A DNA stretch of 13,851 nucleotides, taken from an uncultured Tabrizicola sp. GTDB lineage: Bacteria; Pseudomonadota; Alphaproteobacteria; Rhodobacterales; Rhodobacteraceae. Position numbers and translations under genes: made by a program. The notes below the pieces were generated by a model. That model ran no database searches and was not told where the DNA came from. It saw only the letters and a list, made by a program, of their open reading frames with translations. Positions 6,725-13,827 of the stretch are shown here, in pieces. The stretch is from assembly GCA_937858255.1 (NCBI GenBank), contig CALLZQ010000395.1, positions 1 through 13,851 on the forward strand, given 5' to 3'. Position 1 is the first letter of the stretch; every line of letters begins with the position of its first letter.

Positions 6725-6755
6725 CTGGTGTGCCGGGAATTTACCGGCACACCAG
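6725..6755 (+). terminator. Perfect 12-bp inverted repeat after the RidA gene, likely terminator
   Basis: CTGGTGTGCCGG, a GAATTTA loop, CCGGCACACCAG. It begins 19 bp after the stop. CAAAA (6717-6721) and TTTTG (6764-6768) flank it and could pair across an internal loop. There is no T run straight after the stem, so a regulatory palindrome is the alternative. The rest of the gap to the next gene (to 6880) has no promoter I trust. Confidence 0.5.
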
Positions 6756-6880
6756 GATCTGAATTTTGATGCCAGGCCGGTATCTTCTGTTACATTGGGA
6801 ACATCTCGGCCCCTGTATTTCGGTTTACACGGTAACTGTCCGGTCAATTGAGACCTAACGCGCCTATCGGAGAGATTGAT

Positions 6881-7294
6881 ATGCCATTTCCCCCGCGTGC
6901 CTCTCAGAGTGCCCTTTTCCTGCTGCTTTTGACCACCGCCAGCCCGATCTTTGCCGATGCCGCGCCGGTGATGCGCTGCAACATGCTGAAGGATGGCAGT
7001 TATCGCCCGGTGCTGATCATCGGCTCGGGCGACGAAAAGCGGATTTTTCACATTGGCGATCATGGCCTGACGGCGACCACCATCTATGACAGCGCGCGCG
7101 CCAACCGTTTCGCCGCGCGGGTGACGGGCGGTGCGGCGGGCGATTTCGTCTATGGCGATTGCTTTGCCCAAGCCAATTCGGGCGGCACCGCCCCGGCCCC
7201 GGCGATCACCATCACGCCGCCCCCGCCACCCCCGCCTCCGCCCCCGCCGCCGGGTGGCAGTGGTGGTGGCTGCGGCTCTTCCTACGCCGCCTGA
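6881..7294 (+). CDS. Secreted small protein with Pro12 / Gly-Cys-Gly tail, function unknown
   Basis: 137 residues. The ATG at 6881 has GGAGAG 6 bases upstream; a longer frame from a TTG at 6848 lacks such a site. The hydrophobic core SALFLLLLTTASPIFA marks a signal peptide of about 24-27 residues. The mature domain (about 28-102) has two cysteines (in MRCNML and YGDCFA) and a run of short strands. It is followed by twelve consecutive prolines (about 113-124) and the end GGSGGGCGSSYAA with a third cysteine. The Pro run is encoded by mixed CCN codons, so it is not simple DNA slippage. Such a run would need EF-P for smooth translation. The tail looks like a rigid spacer presenting a Gly/Cys end. 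The glycosyltransferase gene starts 3 bp after the stop, so the two form one unit. I do not recognise the family. Confidence 0.75.
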   Translation: MPFPPRASQSALFLLLLTTASPIFADAAPVMRCNMLKDGSYRPVLIIGSGDEKRIFHIGDHGLTATTIYDSARANRFAARVTGGAAGDFVYGDCFAQANSGGTAPAPAITITPPPPPPPPPPPPGGSGGGCGSSYAA

Positions 7295-7297
7295 CCC

Positions 7298-8500
7298 ATG
7301 CCGCCCCGGATACTGCTGGCCAATGAATTCGGGGCGGGGCGCGGCCATCTGGTCACGCTGACCCGGCTGGCCCAGGCTTTTGGCCCGGGCTTCGCCTTTG
7401 ATGGCGCATTGTGCCGGATGGAACATGCCAATGAGTTGGCCCCCTTGGGGGCCGAGGTCTTTCCCGGGCCACTGCTGGTCTATGACAGCGCCAGACGGAC
7501 CGGGGAAAATGCGGTGCAAAGCGCGACCTGGGGTGAGTTTCTGGGCGACCTTGGCTTTGACGACGTGGCGCGCCTGCGGGAAATCGTGGCGTGGTGGCGT
7601 CATGTGCTGGCCTCGCGCCATGTTGCGGCGGTGCTGGCGGATTATGCGCCGCTGGCCTTGTTGGCGGCGCGGTCGCTGGGGATCCCGACGGTGGCCACGG
7701 GCACCGGCTATGGGTTGCCCCCGCCGGAAATGGGGGCCTTTCCCTTCCTGAACCCCGGTGTCACACGTCGGCTGCATGACGAGGCGCGGCTGTTGGCCAA
7801 TGTCAATCAGGTGGCGCGCGAGATCGGCCTGCCGCCGCTGACCGGCCTGCCCGAGGTCTACCGGGCCGATCTGCCGCTGATCCGTACCCTGCCGATGCTG
7901 GACCCCTATGCCGCCTATCGGCGTGATCCGGTCTATCTGCCGCCCGTCACCGATATCAGCCCGGTGCTGGCCGGCGGCGGGGATGAGGTGTTCATCTATT
8001 TCTCCACCATCGAATTCGACCGTCCCGGGGTGGTCGAGGCGCTGGAGGCGCTGCCGATGCCGCGCCGCGCCTATCTGCCCGCGCCGCCCCCCGGTGTGGC
8101 CGAACGGCTGGCCGCCAGCGGCGTGGTGCTGGAACCGCGTCCGGTGCCGGTGTCCGAGATTGCCCGCCGCTCGCGCCTGCTGGTCAATGCCGGGCAGCAT
8201 GGCATTCTCAGCCTGGGGCTTTACGCCGGGCTGCCGCAGGTCTGCCTGACACAGCATCTGGAGCAGCTTTTCCACGCCCGCAAGGCCGAGACGGCAGGGG
8301 TCGCCGTGGCGCTGACCCCGACACCCTCGGGCGTGGCGGCGCTCGGGCCGTCGGTCAACGCGGCATATGCCGATACGGGAATGGCCGCGCGGGCGCAGGG
8401 CTTGGCGCAAACCCTGCGTGCAGATCTGGCCGCGGCGCCGGAGGAGACGCTCAAGCGCGCCGTCGCCCCGTTACGCCAGCGCCTGATGGCCGGGGGCTAG
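7298..8500 (+). CDS. GT-B fold glycosyltransferase-like protein (MurG/UGT-like)
   Basis: 400 residues. The N-terminus ([25 protein letters not shown], about 4-28) is the GxGxGH-type start of GT-B glycosyltransferases. The C-terminal block near 295-335, [20 protein letters not shown] then [16 protein letters not shown], follows the HxGxxSxxEAxxxGxP...DQxxNAxxxxxxG nucleotide-sugar pattern of UGT/MurG relatives. The acidic Glu/Asp of the usual pattern is poorly kept (HLEQLFHA), so donor choice is uncertain. No signal peptide or membrane helix, so it is cytosolic or peripheral. The start is 3 bp after the preceding stop without its own clear ribosome site, implying coupled translation. Its stop TAG lies in the CTAG shared with pgi. 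The substrate is unknown. Confidence 0.68.
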   Translation: MPPRILLANEFGAGRGHLVTLTRLAQAFGPGFAFDGALCRMEHANELAPLGAEVFPGPLLVYDSARRTGENAVQSATWGEFLGDLGFDDVARLREIVAWWRHVLASRHVAAVLADYAPLALLAARSLGIPTVATGTGYGLPPPEMGAFPFLNPGVTRRLHDEARLLANVNQVAREIGLPPLTGLPEVYRADLPLIRTLPMLDPYAAYRRDPVYLPPVTDISPVLAGGGDEVFIYFSTIEFDRPGVVEALEALPMPRRAYLPAPPPGVAERLAASGVVLEPRPVPVSEIARRSRLLVNAGQHGILSLGLYAGLPQVCLTQHLEQLFHARKAETAGVAVALTPTPSGVAALGPSVNAAYADTGMAARAQGLAQTLRADLAAAPEETLKRAVAPLRQRLMAGG

Positions 8501-8506
8501 CCCCGG
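8490..8506. terminator. Palindrome over the shared stop codons of convergent genes
   Basis: CCGGGG-GCTAG-CCCCGG forms a 6-bp stem with a 5-base loop. The loop holds the CTAG in which both the glycosyltransferase (+) and pgi (-) stop. There is no T tract on either strand, so activity as a two-way terminator is inferred from position only. Confidence 0.4.
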
Positions 8507-10098
8507 AACCAAGCCGCCAGAGCCGCAGTCGAGCCATCCTGCCCGTCTGGCGAGGCGCCCCCCTCCAGCACCGGTTGCAGCGCGAGTGCCAGTTCCTTGC
8601 CAAGTTCCACCCCCCATTGGTCATAGGAGTTGATGCCGAGGATGACCCCCTCGACAAACACCCGATGCTCATAGAGCGCGATAATCTGGCCAAGGACGAA
8701 GGGCGTCAGTTGCTCATATCCCAGCGTGGTCGAGGGGCGGTTGCCCGGGAAAACCCGGTGGCGCGCCTGCCGTTCCAGTTCCGCGCCAGTCAGCCCCTTG
8801 CGCGCCATGATCGCCCGCGCCTCTTCCAGCGAGCGGCCACGCATCAGCGCCTCGGACTGGGCAAAGCAGTTGGCGACCAAGAGCAGGTGCTGATGCGCCA
8901 GATGCGGCTCATGCCCACGCCGGGCAATCAGGAATTCGCAAGGCACCACGCGCGTGCCCTGATGGATCAACTGGTAAAAGGCGTGCTGGCCATTGGTCCC
9001 CGGCTCTCCCCAGACCACCGGGCCAGAGTGATAGGGCAGATCGCTGCCATCCATCGCCACACGCTTGCCGTTCGATTCCATTTCAAGCTGTTGCAGATAG
9101 GCCGGCAGGCGGGCAAGGCGTTGATCATAGGGCAAAACCGCCCGGCTGGCATGGCCGCAAATCTGGTTGTGCCAAATGCCGACCAGCGCCAGCAGCACCG
9201 GCAGGTTCTGCCCAAACGGGGCGCTGCGGAAATGCGCGTCCATCGCTGCGCCACCCGCAAGGAAGTCGTCAAAAGCCTCGGGCCCGATGGCCAGCATCAG
9301 GGCAAGGCCAATCGGCCCCCACATCGAATAGCGCCCGCCGACCCAATCCTCGAAACCGAACACCCGTTCAGCGGCGATGCCAAAGGCGGCCGTCTTGTCG
9401 GCGGCGGTCGAGACAGCCGCGAATTGCGCCGCCGGATTGGCAACCTTGGTCGCCATCCAGGTACGGGCGCTTTCCGCGTTGGTCATGGTCTCGATGGTGG
9501 TAAAGGTCTTGGACGCCACGATCACCAGCGTGGTTTCCGGGTTCAGCGGCGCCAGCACATCGGCAATATGCGCGCCGTCGACGTTCGAGACAAAATGCGC
9601 GCGCGGCCCATCGGCAAAGGGCGAAAGCGCAATCGCCGCCATCGCCGGGCCAAGGTCCGACCCGCCAATCCCGATATTGACCACATCGGTGATCGCGCCG
9701 CCCTGCCCCGTGAACCGACCGGCACGAACATCGGCGGCAAAGGACTTCAGCCGCTCATGCGTGGCACGCACCTCGGGCATCACATCGCGGCCATCGACGA
9801 TCACGCTGGCCGAGAGGTTGCGCAGGGCCGTGTGCAGCACCGCCCGCCCCTCGGTTTCATTGATCTTGGCGCCCGCAAACATCGCCTCGCGTTTGGCCGC
9901 GACGCCTGCCGCCTCGGCAAGGGCCAGCAAGAGGTCGCGCCCGCGCGCGTCGATATTGGTCTTGGAATAGTCCAGCCGCATGCCATCGGCGACAGCGGTG
10001 AAATCGTCGGCCCGCCCGCCCTCGGCAAACAGATCGAGAATGCGCCGGCCCTCAACCGCGGCGTGGTGGTCTTTCAAAGCGTCCCAATGCGATTTCAT
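8497..10098 (-). CDS. pgi: Glucose-6-phosphate isomerase
   Basis: 533 residues (about 549 in E. coli). It interconverts glucose-6-phosphate and fructose-6-phosphate in the cytosol. Visible motifs are [13 protein letters not shown] (phosphate binding), the family signature [38 protein letters not shown] with the catalytic Glu and His, and [13 protein letters not shown] with the catalytic Lys near the end. The start at 10098 gives the usual N-terminus ([12 protein letters not shown]) and lies 1 nt after the pgl stop (TAACATG), so translation is probably coupled. An in-frame ATG at 10191 lies inside pgl and was rejected. Last gene of zwf-pgl-pgi; it can return fructose-6-phosphate to glucose-6-phosphate for the Entner-Doudoroff or oxidative pentose phosphate entry. 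It ends in the same CTAG as the gene on the other strand. Confidence 0.97.
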   Translation of the reverse strand: MKSHWDALKDHHAAVEGRRILDLFAEGGRADDFTAVADGMRLDYSKTNIDARGRDLLLALAEAAGVAAKREAMFAGAKINETEGRAVLHTALRNLSASVIVDGRDVMPEVRATHERLKSFAADVRAGRFTGQGGAITDVVNIGIGGSDLGPAMAAIALSPFADGPRAHFVSNVDGAHIADVLAPLNPETTLVIVASKTFTTIETMTNAESARTWMATKVANPAAQFAAVSTAADKTAAFGIAAERVFGFEDWVGGRYSMWGPIGLALMLAIGPEAFDDFLAGGAAMDAHFRSAPFGQNLPVLLALVGIWHNQICGHASRAVLPYDQRLARLPAYLQQLEMESNGKRVAMDGSDLPYHSGPVVWGEPGTNGQHAFYQLIHQGTRVVPCEFLIARRGHEPHLAHQHLLLVANCFAQSEALMRGRSLEEARAIMARKGLTGAELERQARHRVFPGNRPSTTLGYEQLTPFVLGQIIALYEHRVFVEGVILGINSYDQWGVELGKELALALQPVLEGGASPDGQDGSTAALAAWFRG

Positions 10099-10099
10099 G

Positions 10100-10771
10100 T
10101 TATTCGGCCCAATGAACAGTTGCAGTATCGAGGACCACGCGCACCGGGGCCTCAAGCGGAGAAAGACGGGCGGCACGTTCGATCGCGGCACGCTTTTCGG
10201 CGCCCCGGATCACGATATGCGTGCGCATCGCCGCGCGCAGGTGGCGGGCGGTCAGGGTGATGCGCGGCTCACCAGCCGCATCGGCGCGCAAGGCCATCAG
10301 CACCGGCGCATCGGGCGCCAAGGCATCGGCCAACCGGTCGGCACCGGGGAAAAGGCTTGCCGTATGCATATCCGCGCCCATGCCAAGGAGCAGGACCGAA
10401 ATCGGCAGATGCGGCACCAGCCCCTCGGACAGTTCGGCCAGACGGTCCTCGGGCGCGGGCGCCTCGGCATAAAGCGGGATCAGTTTCGCCGCTGCCGCCT
10501 TGCCCCGGATCAGCCGCTCGCGCAGCAGACGCGTGTTCGACCTGGGGCTGCTCTCTGGCACCCAGCGTTCATCGTTCAGGAACACCGCCACTTTGGCCCA
10601 GTCGAGATCGACGCCCGACAGCGTGTCACACACCGGCCCCGGCGTCGTGCCCCCCGGCACGCAGAGCGAGGCCCGCCCCTCACGCCGCAGAAAATCGCCC
10701 AGCTCGCTGGCGATCCGATCCGCCAGGCTGAGGAACATCAGATCGGCATCGGGATAGCTGACGAACTCCAT
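10100..10771 (-). CDS. pgl: 6-Phosphogluconolactonase
   Basis: 223 residues, normal for the DevB/SOL-type lactonase. It hydrolyses 6-phosphogluconolactone to 6-phosphogluconate, the step after zwf. Motifs: [12 protein letters not shown] (about 36-47), [10 protein letters not shown] (about 63-72), [10 protein letters not shown] and [17 protein letters not shown] (about 127-143). The last is usually G-x-G-x-D-G-H-T-A-S; here Met replaces the Gly before the His. The start ATG overlaps the zwf stop by one base (TGATG), and pgi follows after 1 nt, so the three genes form a tight operon. There is no independent ribosome site of note, which fits coupled translation. Confidence 0.95.
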   Translation of the reverse strand: MEFVSYPDADLMFLSLADRIASELGDFLRREGRASLCVPGGTTPGPVCDTLSGVDLDWAKVAVFLNDERWVPESSPRSNTRLLRERLIRGKAAAAKLIPLYAEAPAPEDRLAELSEGLVPHLPISVLLLGMGADMHTASLFPGADRLADALAPDAPVLMALRADAAGEPRITLTARHLRAAMRTHIVIRGAEKRAAIERAARLSPLEAPVRVVLDTATVHWAE

Positions 10772-12222
10772 CAGCGAATGTCCCGCCAGCGCCGCCCGTC
10801 ACGATGCATCAGCATCAGCGCATCCTCGGGGCCGGAAGAGCCGGGATCATAGCCCTGCGGCCGGTCGCCCCGCGCCTCCCACCCGGCGATGATCGGATCG
10901 GCCCAGGCCCAAGCGGCCTCGACCTCATCGCCACGCATGAACAGCGTCTGGTTGCCCCGGATCACATCCATGATCAGACGCTCATAGGCGTCGGGCACCT
11001 CTTCGGCCTCTGGCCCCAAGGCATCGGCAAAGGTCATGTCCAAGGGCACCTGCGTCAGGCGCATCCCGCCCGGCCCCGGTTCCTTGATCATCACCATCAG
11101 GTTCATGCCCTCATCCGGTTGCAGGCGGATGACCAGCACGTTTTCCCGCCAGCCGCTTGCATCGTCAAAAATCGAATGCGGCGGCTCGCGGAAGGTAATG
11201 GCGATCTCGCTCGCCCGGGCACGCAGGCGCTTGCCGGTCCGCAGGTAGAACGGCGTGCCCTTCCAGCGCCAGTTCGAGATATGCGCCTTGAGCGCGATAT
11301 AGCTCTCGGTCCGGCTGGCGGGGTTCTCGGCATGTTCAGGATAACTGCCCTGCCCGCCCCCGGCCATATACTGACCGCGCACGATATCCTGCGGCTCGAC
11401 CGGATCAAGCGCGCGGATCACCTTGAGCTTTTCGTCGCGCACCGCATCGGGGTCAAAGTGATAGGGCGGCTCCATCGCAATCAGACACAAGAGCTGCATC
11501 AGGTGGTTCTGCACCATATCGCGCATCGCGCCTGATTTGTCGTAATAGGCGCCGCGCCCCTCGACGCTGACGGTTTCGGCGACCGTGATCTGCACATGGT
11601 CGATATATTCCGACTTCCACAGCGGCTCGAACAGGATATTGGCGAAACGTACCGCCATCAGGTTCTGCACGGTTTCCTTGCCGAGATAGTGGTCGATCCG
11701 GTAAATCTGGCTTTCAGAAAAATGCTGCGCCAGCGTGGCGTTCAGCGCACGCGCCGAGGCAAGGTCGCGGCCAAAAGGCTTTTCCACCACGATCCGCGCC
11801 TGATCATCGGCAATGCCATGGGTTTTCAGCCGCAACGCGATGTCGCCAAACAAGCTGGGCGCGACCGAGAAGTAAAAGGCATGGACCATGCCGGGGCGGA
11901 TTTTCGCTTTGAGCGCGGACCACCCGCCCTCACCCTTGGCATCAATCGCGACGTAAGAGAGATGTTCCAGAAACCCCGCGATCGCCGAGGGGTCACGATG
12001 CTTTTCCGGCACGAACTCGGCAATCGCCTCGGCCACCATCTCGCGAAAGGCGGCATCGGTCAGTTCCCCCCGTGCCGCGCCGATGATGCGGCTGTCGCCG
12101 GTCATCTGGCCCGACAGGAACCGGCGATAGAGACCGGGCAGAATCTTGCGGCGGGCCAGATCGGCGGGGCCCCCCAACACCACAAGGTCGAAAGCCTCGA
12201 CCGGAATGACACGCGAAACCAT
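10771..12222 (-). CDS. zwf: Glucose-6-phosphate 1-dehydrogenase
   Basis: 483 residues, normal length. It oxidises glucose-6-phosphate to 6-phosphogluconolactone with NAD(P)+. The nucleotide-binding start reads LVVLGGPADLARRKILPGLYRR (residues 13-34); the family norm is G-(A/G)-(S/T)-G-D-L-A, so Pro-Ala here replaces Thr/Ser-Gly. The substrate/catalytic motif RIDHYLGKETVQNLMAVRFAN is intact near 173-193, and ILFEPLWKSEYIDHVQI follows as in other G6PDs. YDKSGAMRDMVQNHLMQLL and FYLRTGKRL are also typical. GAGGGA lies 6 bases before the ATG. First gene of zwf-pgl-pgi, with a promoter and LacI-type palindromes in the 112-bp gap upstream. In this group of bacteria sugars are mainly degraded by the Entner-Doudoroff route; edd and eda are not in the window. 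Confidence 0.97.
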   Translation of the reverse strand: MVSRVIPVEAFDLVVLGGPADLARRKILPGLYRRFLSGQMTGDSRIIGAARGELTDAAFREMVAEAIAEFVPEKHRDPSAIAGFLEHLSYVAIDAKGEGGWSALKAKIRPGMVHAFYFSVAPSLFGDIALRLKTHGIADDQARIVVEKPFGRDLASARALNATLAQHFSESQIYRIDHYLGKETVQNLMAVRFANILFEPLWKSEYIDHVQITVAETVSVEGRGAYYDKSGAMRDMVQNHLMQLLCLIAMEPPYHFDPDAVRDEKLKVIRALDPVEPQDIVRGQYMAGGGQGSYPEHAENPASRTESYIALKAHISNWRWKGTPFYLRTGKRLRARASEIAITFREPPHSIFDDASGWRENVLVIRLQPDEGMNLMVMIKEPGPGGMRLTQVPLDMTFADALGPEAEEVPDAYERLIMDVIRGNQTLFMRGDEVEAAWAWADPIIAGWEARGDRPQGYDPGSSGPEDALMLMHRDGRRWRDIR

Positions 12223-12246
12223 GGATTATCCCTCGCTGCACCGCGC

Positions 12247-12260
12247 CGTTAGCGCTAACG
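12247..12260. promoter_or_regulatory. LacI-type operator palindrome CGTTAGCGCTAACG
   Basis: A perfect 14-bp palindrome with a central CG, the hallmark of LacI/GalR-family operators. It overlaps the predicted zwf start point. An imperfect copy (TTAGCGCCGA, 12269-12278) lies 20 bp away, centre to centre, overlapping the -10. The regulator is not in the window. Confidence 0.6.
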
Positions 12261-12265
12261 CGGCC

Positions 12266-12294
12266 CTTTTAGCGCCGACTTCCGCAAAAGTCTA
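12266..12294 (-). promoter_or_regulatory. zwf promoter candidate
   Basis: On the minus strand, TAGACT (12294-12289, 4 of 6) is followed by 17 bp and TAAAAG (12271-12266, 4 of 6). Transcription would start near 12260-12259, at the edge of the 14-bp palindrome, giving a leader of about 37 nt. Confidence 0.45.
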
Positions 12295-12315
12295 GCATTG
12301 CAAAGGGGGGAACCG

Positions 12316-12325
12316 AAAGCGCTTT
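12316..12325. promoter_or_regulatory. Second LacI-type palindrome AAAGCGCTTT
   Basis: A perfect 10-bp palindrome with a central CG, 67 bp centre to centre from the one at 12247-12260, at about -60 of the zwf promoter. It lies inside a longer inverted repeat GAACCG (12310-12315) / CGGTTC (12331-12336) that touches the mgtC stop, so it could instead be the loop of an mgtC terminator. No clear T tract follows on the minus strand. Confidence 0.4.
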
Positions 12326-12334
12326 GGGCGCGGT

Positions 12335-13033
12335 TCAGACCTCTTCCAGCACATCCCAGCGCACCCGGCTCAGCCCCGGCTCGGCGGCCAGACGATGCAC
12401 CGCCTGTTCCAGTACAGAATCGGGTTGGCCCTCGGCGGTGACGGTGGTCAGCAGGTCCATCCCTTCGCCCTCTTCCGCCGGTCGCACCGCGATTTCCGAG
12501 ATATGCAGGCCACCAAGCGCCAGCGTGCGCAGAATCAGGCTGCGCGCATCGCCCTCGATCGCCACCGGGCAGGTCACGATCACCCGCCAGCCGCGATGAA
12601 AGGGCATTCCCGCCTTGGTCTTGCGTTTCAGCCATTTGACCAGCGGGCGCAGGCCGAGGTTGATAAAGATCACCATCCCGGTCAGGAGCAGCGCATAGGG
12701 CCAGAATCCGGCGCCGGCCATCATCCCCACCCCGGCTGAACACCACAGCGTCGCCGCCGTATTCAGCCCGTGGATGTTGAACCCGTCGCGAAAGATGATT
12801 CCCGCACCCAGAAAGCCGATCCCCGAAACGATCTGCGCCGCGACGCGGGTCGGGCTGACCTCATGCGGGAACAGGCCCGAGAACACCACGAAACTCGCCG
12901 CGCCAAGGGCGACCAGCGCATTGGTGCGCAGCCCCGCCATCCGCTGACGCACCTGCCGCTCGGACCCGATCAGCGCCCCGCAGAAAAGCGCCACCCCAAG
13001 GTTCAGCGCCGCCATTTCAAGACCGGAAAACAT
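12335..13033 (-). CDS. MgtC/SapB family membrane protein
   Basis: 232 residues. GAGGGG lies 5 bases before the ATG. Several membrane segments fill about residues 5-140: LNLGVALFCGALIGSERQ, LRTNALVALGAASFVVFSGLF, the family core IVSGIGFLGAGIIFRDG with GLNTAATLWCSAGVGMMAGAG, and WPYALLLTGMVIFINLGL. The acidic/basic GSERQxRxRxAGLRTNALV motif is typical. A soluble C-terminal domain (about 150-232), VIVTCPVAIEGDARSLI to RWDVLEEV, looks like the ACT-like domain of the family. Salmonella MgtC acts in Mg2+ limitation and virulence, inhibits F1Fo ATP synthase and also affects PhoR; the role in a free-living bacterium is not settled. A Pho-box-like series lies in the 95-bp gap upstream, suggesting phosphate control. 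Confidence 0.9.
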   Translation of the reverse strand: MFSGLEMAALNLGVALFCGALIGSERQVRQRMAGLRTNALVALGAASFVVFSGLFPHEVSPTRVAAQIVSGIGFLGAGIIFRDGFNIHGLNTAATLWCSAGVGMMAGAGFWPYALLLTGMVIFINLGLRPLVKWLKRKTKAGMPFHRGWRVIVTCPVAIEGDARSLILRTLALGGLHISEIAVRPAEEGEGMDLLTTVTAEGQPDSVLEQAVHRLAAEPGLSRVRWDVLEEV

Positions 13034-13095
13034 CGCATCCCCTCGCTGCCAGAACGGCGGAGGCTAGAGCGGCGCCGCAGGAATGTGAAGATGGT

Positions 13096-13124
13096 GTAAC
13101 AGTTTGATGACGGATTTATGTCAG
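13096..13124 (-). promoter_or_regulatory. Pho box candidate upstream of mgtC
   Basis: Read on the minus strand, CTGACATAAATCCGTCAT (13124-13107) matches the E. coli pho-box consensus CTGTCATAWAWCTGTCAY at 16 of 18 positions. A third 7-mer, CTGTTAC, continues in the same 11-bp register (CTGACAT, CCGTCAT, CTGTTAC), as in tandem PhoB half-sites. It lies 62 bp before the mgtC start and just after the HNH stop, so mgtC is the only sensible target. Confidence 0.6.
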
Positions 13125-13128
13125 CAGT

Positions 13129-13713
13129 TCACGCCTCAAGTTCCGCATCCCAATACAGGTAGTCCATCCAGCTTTCATGCAGGAAATTCGGCGGGAATTT
13201 GCGCCCATGCATCTGCATCTCTTCGGGGCTGGGGGGGCGGGGCGCCCGCCGCAGGCTCATCCCCGCCTGACGCACGGTTTTTGATCCTTTGCGCAGGTTG
13301 CAGGGGCTGCATGCCGCCACGACATTTTCCCAGCTCGTCACCCCCCCGCGTGAGCGGGGCAGCACATGGTCAAAGGTCAGATCGCCCTTGGATCCGCAGT
13401 ATTGGCAACAAAACTCATCCCGCAGAAAAAGATTAAAGCGCGTGAAGGCCACGCGCTTTTGGGGTTTGACGAAATCCTTGAGGACGACGACCGAGGGTAT
13501 GCGAAAGACGGCACGCTGGCTTCGGACGGTTTCCTCGTACTCGGCAACGATCTGTACCCGGTCCAGCACCGCCGCCTTGATCGCCTCTTGCCAGGGCCAG
13601 AGGCTGAGCGGGTAGTAACTGAGCGGCCGGTAATCGGCATTCAGCACCAGCGCCGGAAACTGCTTTAGCGCCGACGGATCGCGCCCGAATTGTGTTCTGA
13701 AATCGCCGTCCAT
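13129..13713 (-). CDS. HNH endonuclease-family protein
   Basis: 194 residues from the chosen ATG at 13713, where the protein starts as I recall family members do (MDGDFRTQFGRDPSALKQF). No clear ribosome site separates this from an in-frame ATG at 13755, so the start is uncertain. The N-terminal part (19-95: FPALVLNADYRPLSYYPLSL and FRIPSVVVLKDFVKP) precedes a zinc-type HNH domain: C103-X2-C106, D115-H116, N130, then C135-X2-C138-N139. The zinc Cys pairs and the DH...N...N core are all present, so nuclease activity is possible. This type is a stand-alone, widely kept chromosomal gene in Rhodobacterales with no known target; nothing here ties it to a restriction, phage or toxin system. It has its own good promoter. 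Confidence 0.88.
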   Translation of the reverse strand: MDGDFRTQFGRDPSALKQFPALVLNADYRPLSYYPLSLWPWQEAIKAAVLDRVQIVAEYEETVRSQRAVFRIPSVVVLKDFVKPQKRVAFTRFNLFLRDEFCCQYCGSKGDLTFDHVLPRSRGGVTSWENVVAACSPCNLRKGSKTVRQAGMSLRRAPRPPSPEEMQMHGRKFPPNFLHESWMDYLYWDAELEA

Positions 13714-13758
13714 CCTGGTCTCAGGACTCCCATCCCACCCCGTTGCCTGCGGCATCAA

Positions 13759-13774
13759 GGCGGGGAGCCCCGCC
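13759..13774 (-). other. GC hairpin in the HNH gene leader
   Basis: GGCGGGG-AG-CCCCGCC has 7-bp arms (a 6-bp stem with a 4-base loop in practice). It sits between the predicted transcription start and both possible ATGs, directly in front of the one at 13755, which argues against use of that ATG. Confidence 0.4.
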
Positions 13775-13786
13775 CCGATGAAGGAA

Positions 13787-13814
13787 ACTATATCTGGCGT
13801 TTTGCGCCTGACAA
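13787..13814 (-). promoter_or_regulatory. Promoter of the HNH gene
   Basis: On the minus strand, TTGTCA (13814-13809, 5 of 6), a 16-bp spacer, TATAGT (13792-13787, 5 of 6). This is the best sigma70-like promoter in the window. The spacer contains GGCG-CAAAA-CGCC, a short inverted repeat. Transcription would start near 13780, about 67 nt before the chosen start. Confidence 0.65.
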
Positions 13815-13827
13815 GCCCCCCAGACCT

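Noticed and set aside
6797..6830. GGAAC followed by CGGTT as an ECF promoter before the Pro12 protein gene
   Set aside because: The -10 part is poor and the motif differs from the TGAAAC/CGTAA site at the fasciclin gene. It is too weak to call.
7201..7270. CCN-rich stretch as a simple-sequence DNA repeat or slippage site
   Set aside because: The twelve Pro codons vary in the third base (CCG, CCC, CCA, CCT) without a fixed period, so it is a protein-level run, not a DNA microsatellite.
6716..8410. Minus-strand open frame of 564 codons opposite the RidA-downstream region and the glycosyltransferase gene
   Set aside because: Composition is rich in Arg, Gly, His and Gln with no domain pattern, as expected for the antisense of a GC-biased gene. 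The plus-strand frames carry signal peptide, ribosome site and family motifs.
8575..10260. Plus-strand open frame of 561 codons opposite pgi
   Set aside because: pgi on the other strand is certain from its motifs. The plus frame has shadow composition and no ribosome site.
9980..12252. Several long plus-strand frames opposite pgl and zwf
   Set aside because: They mirror certain genes with strong third-position GC bias and show no recognisable domains.
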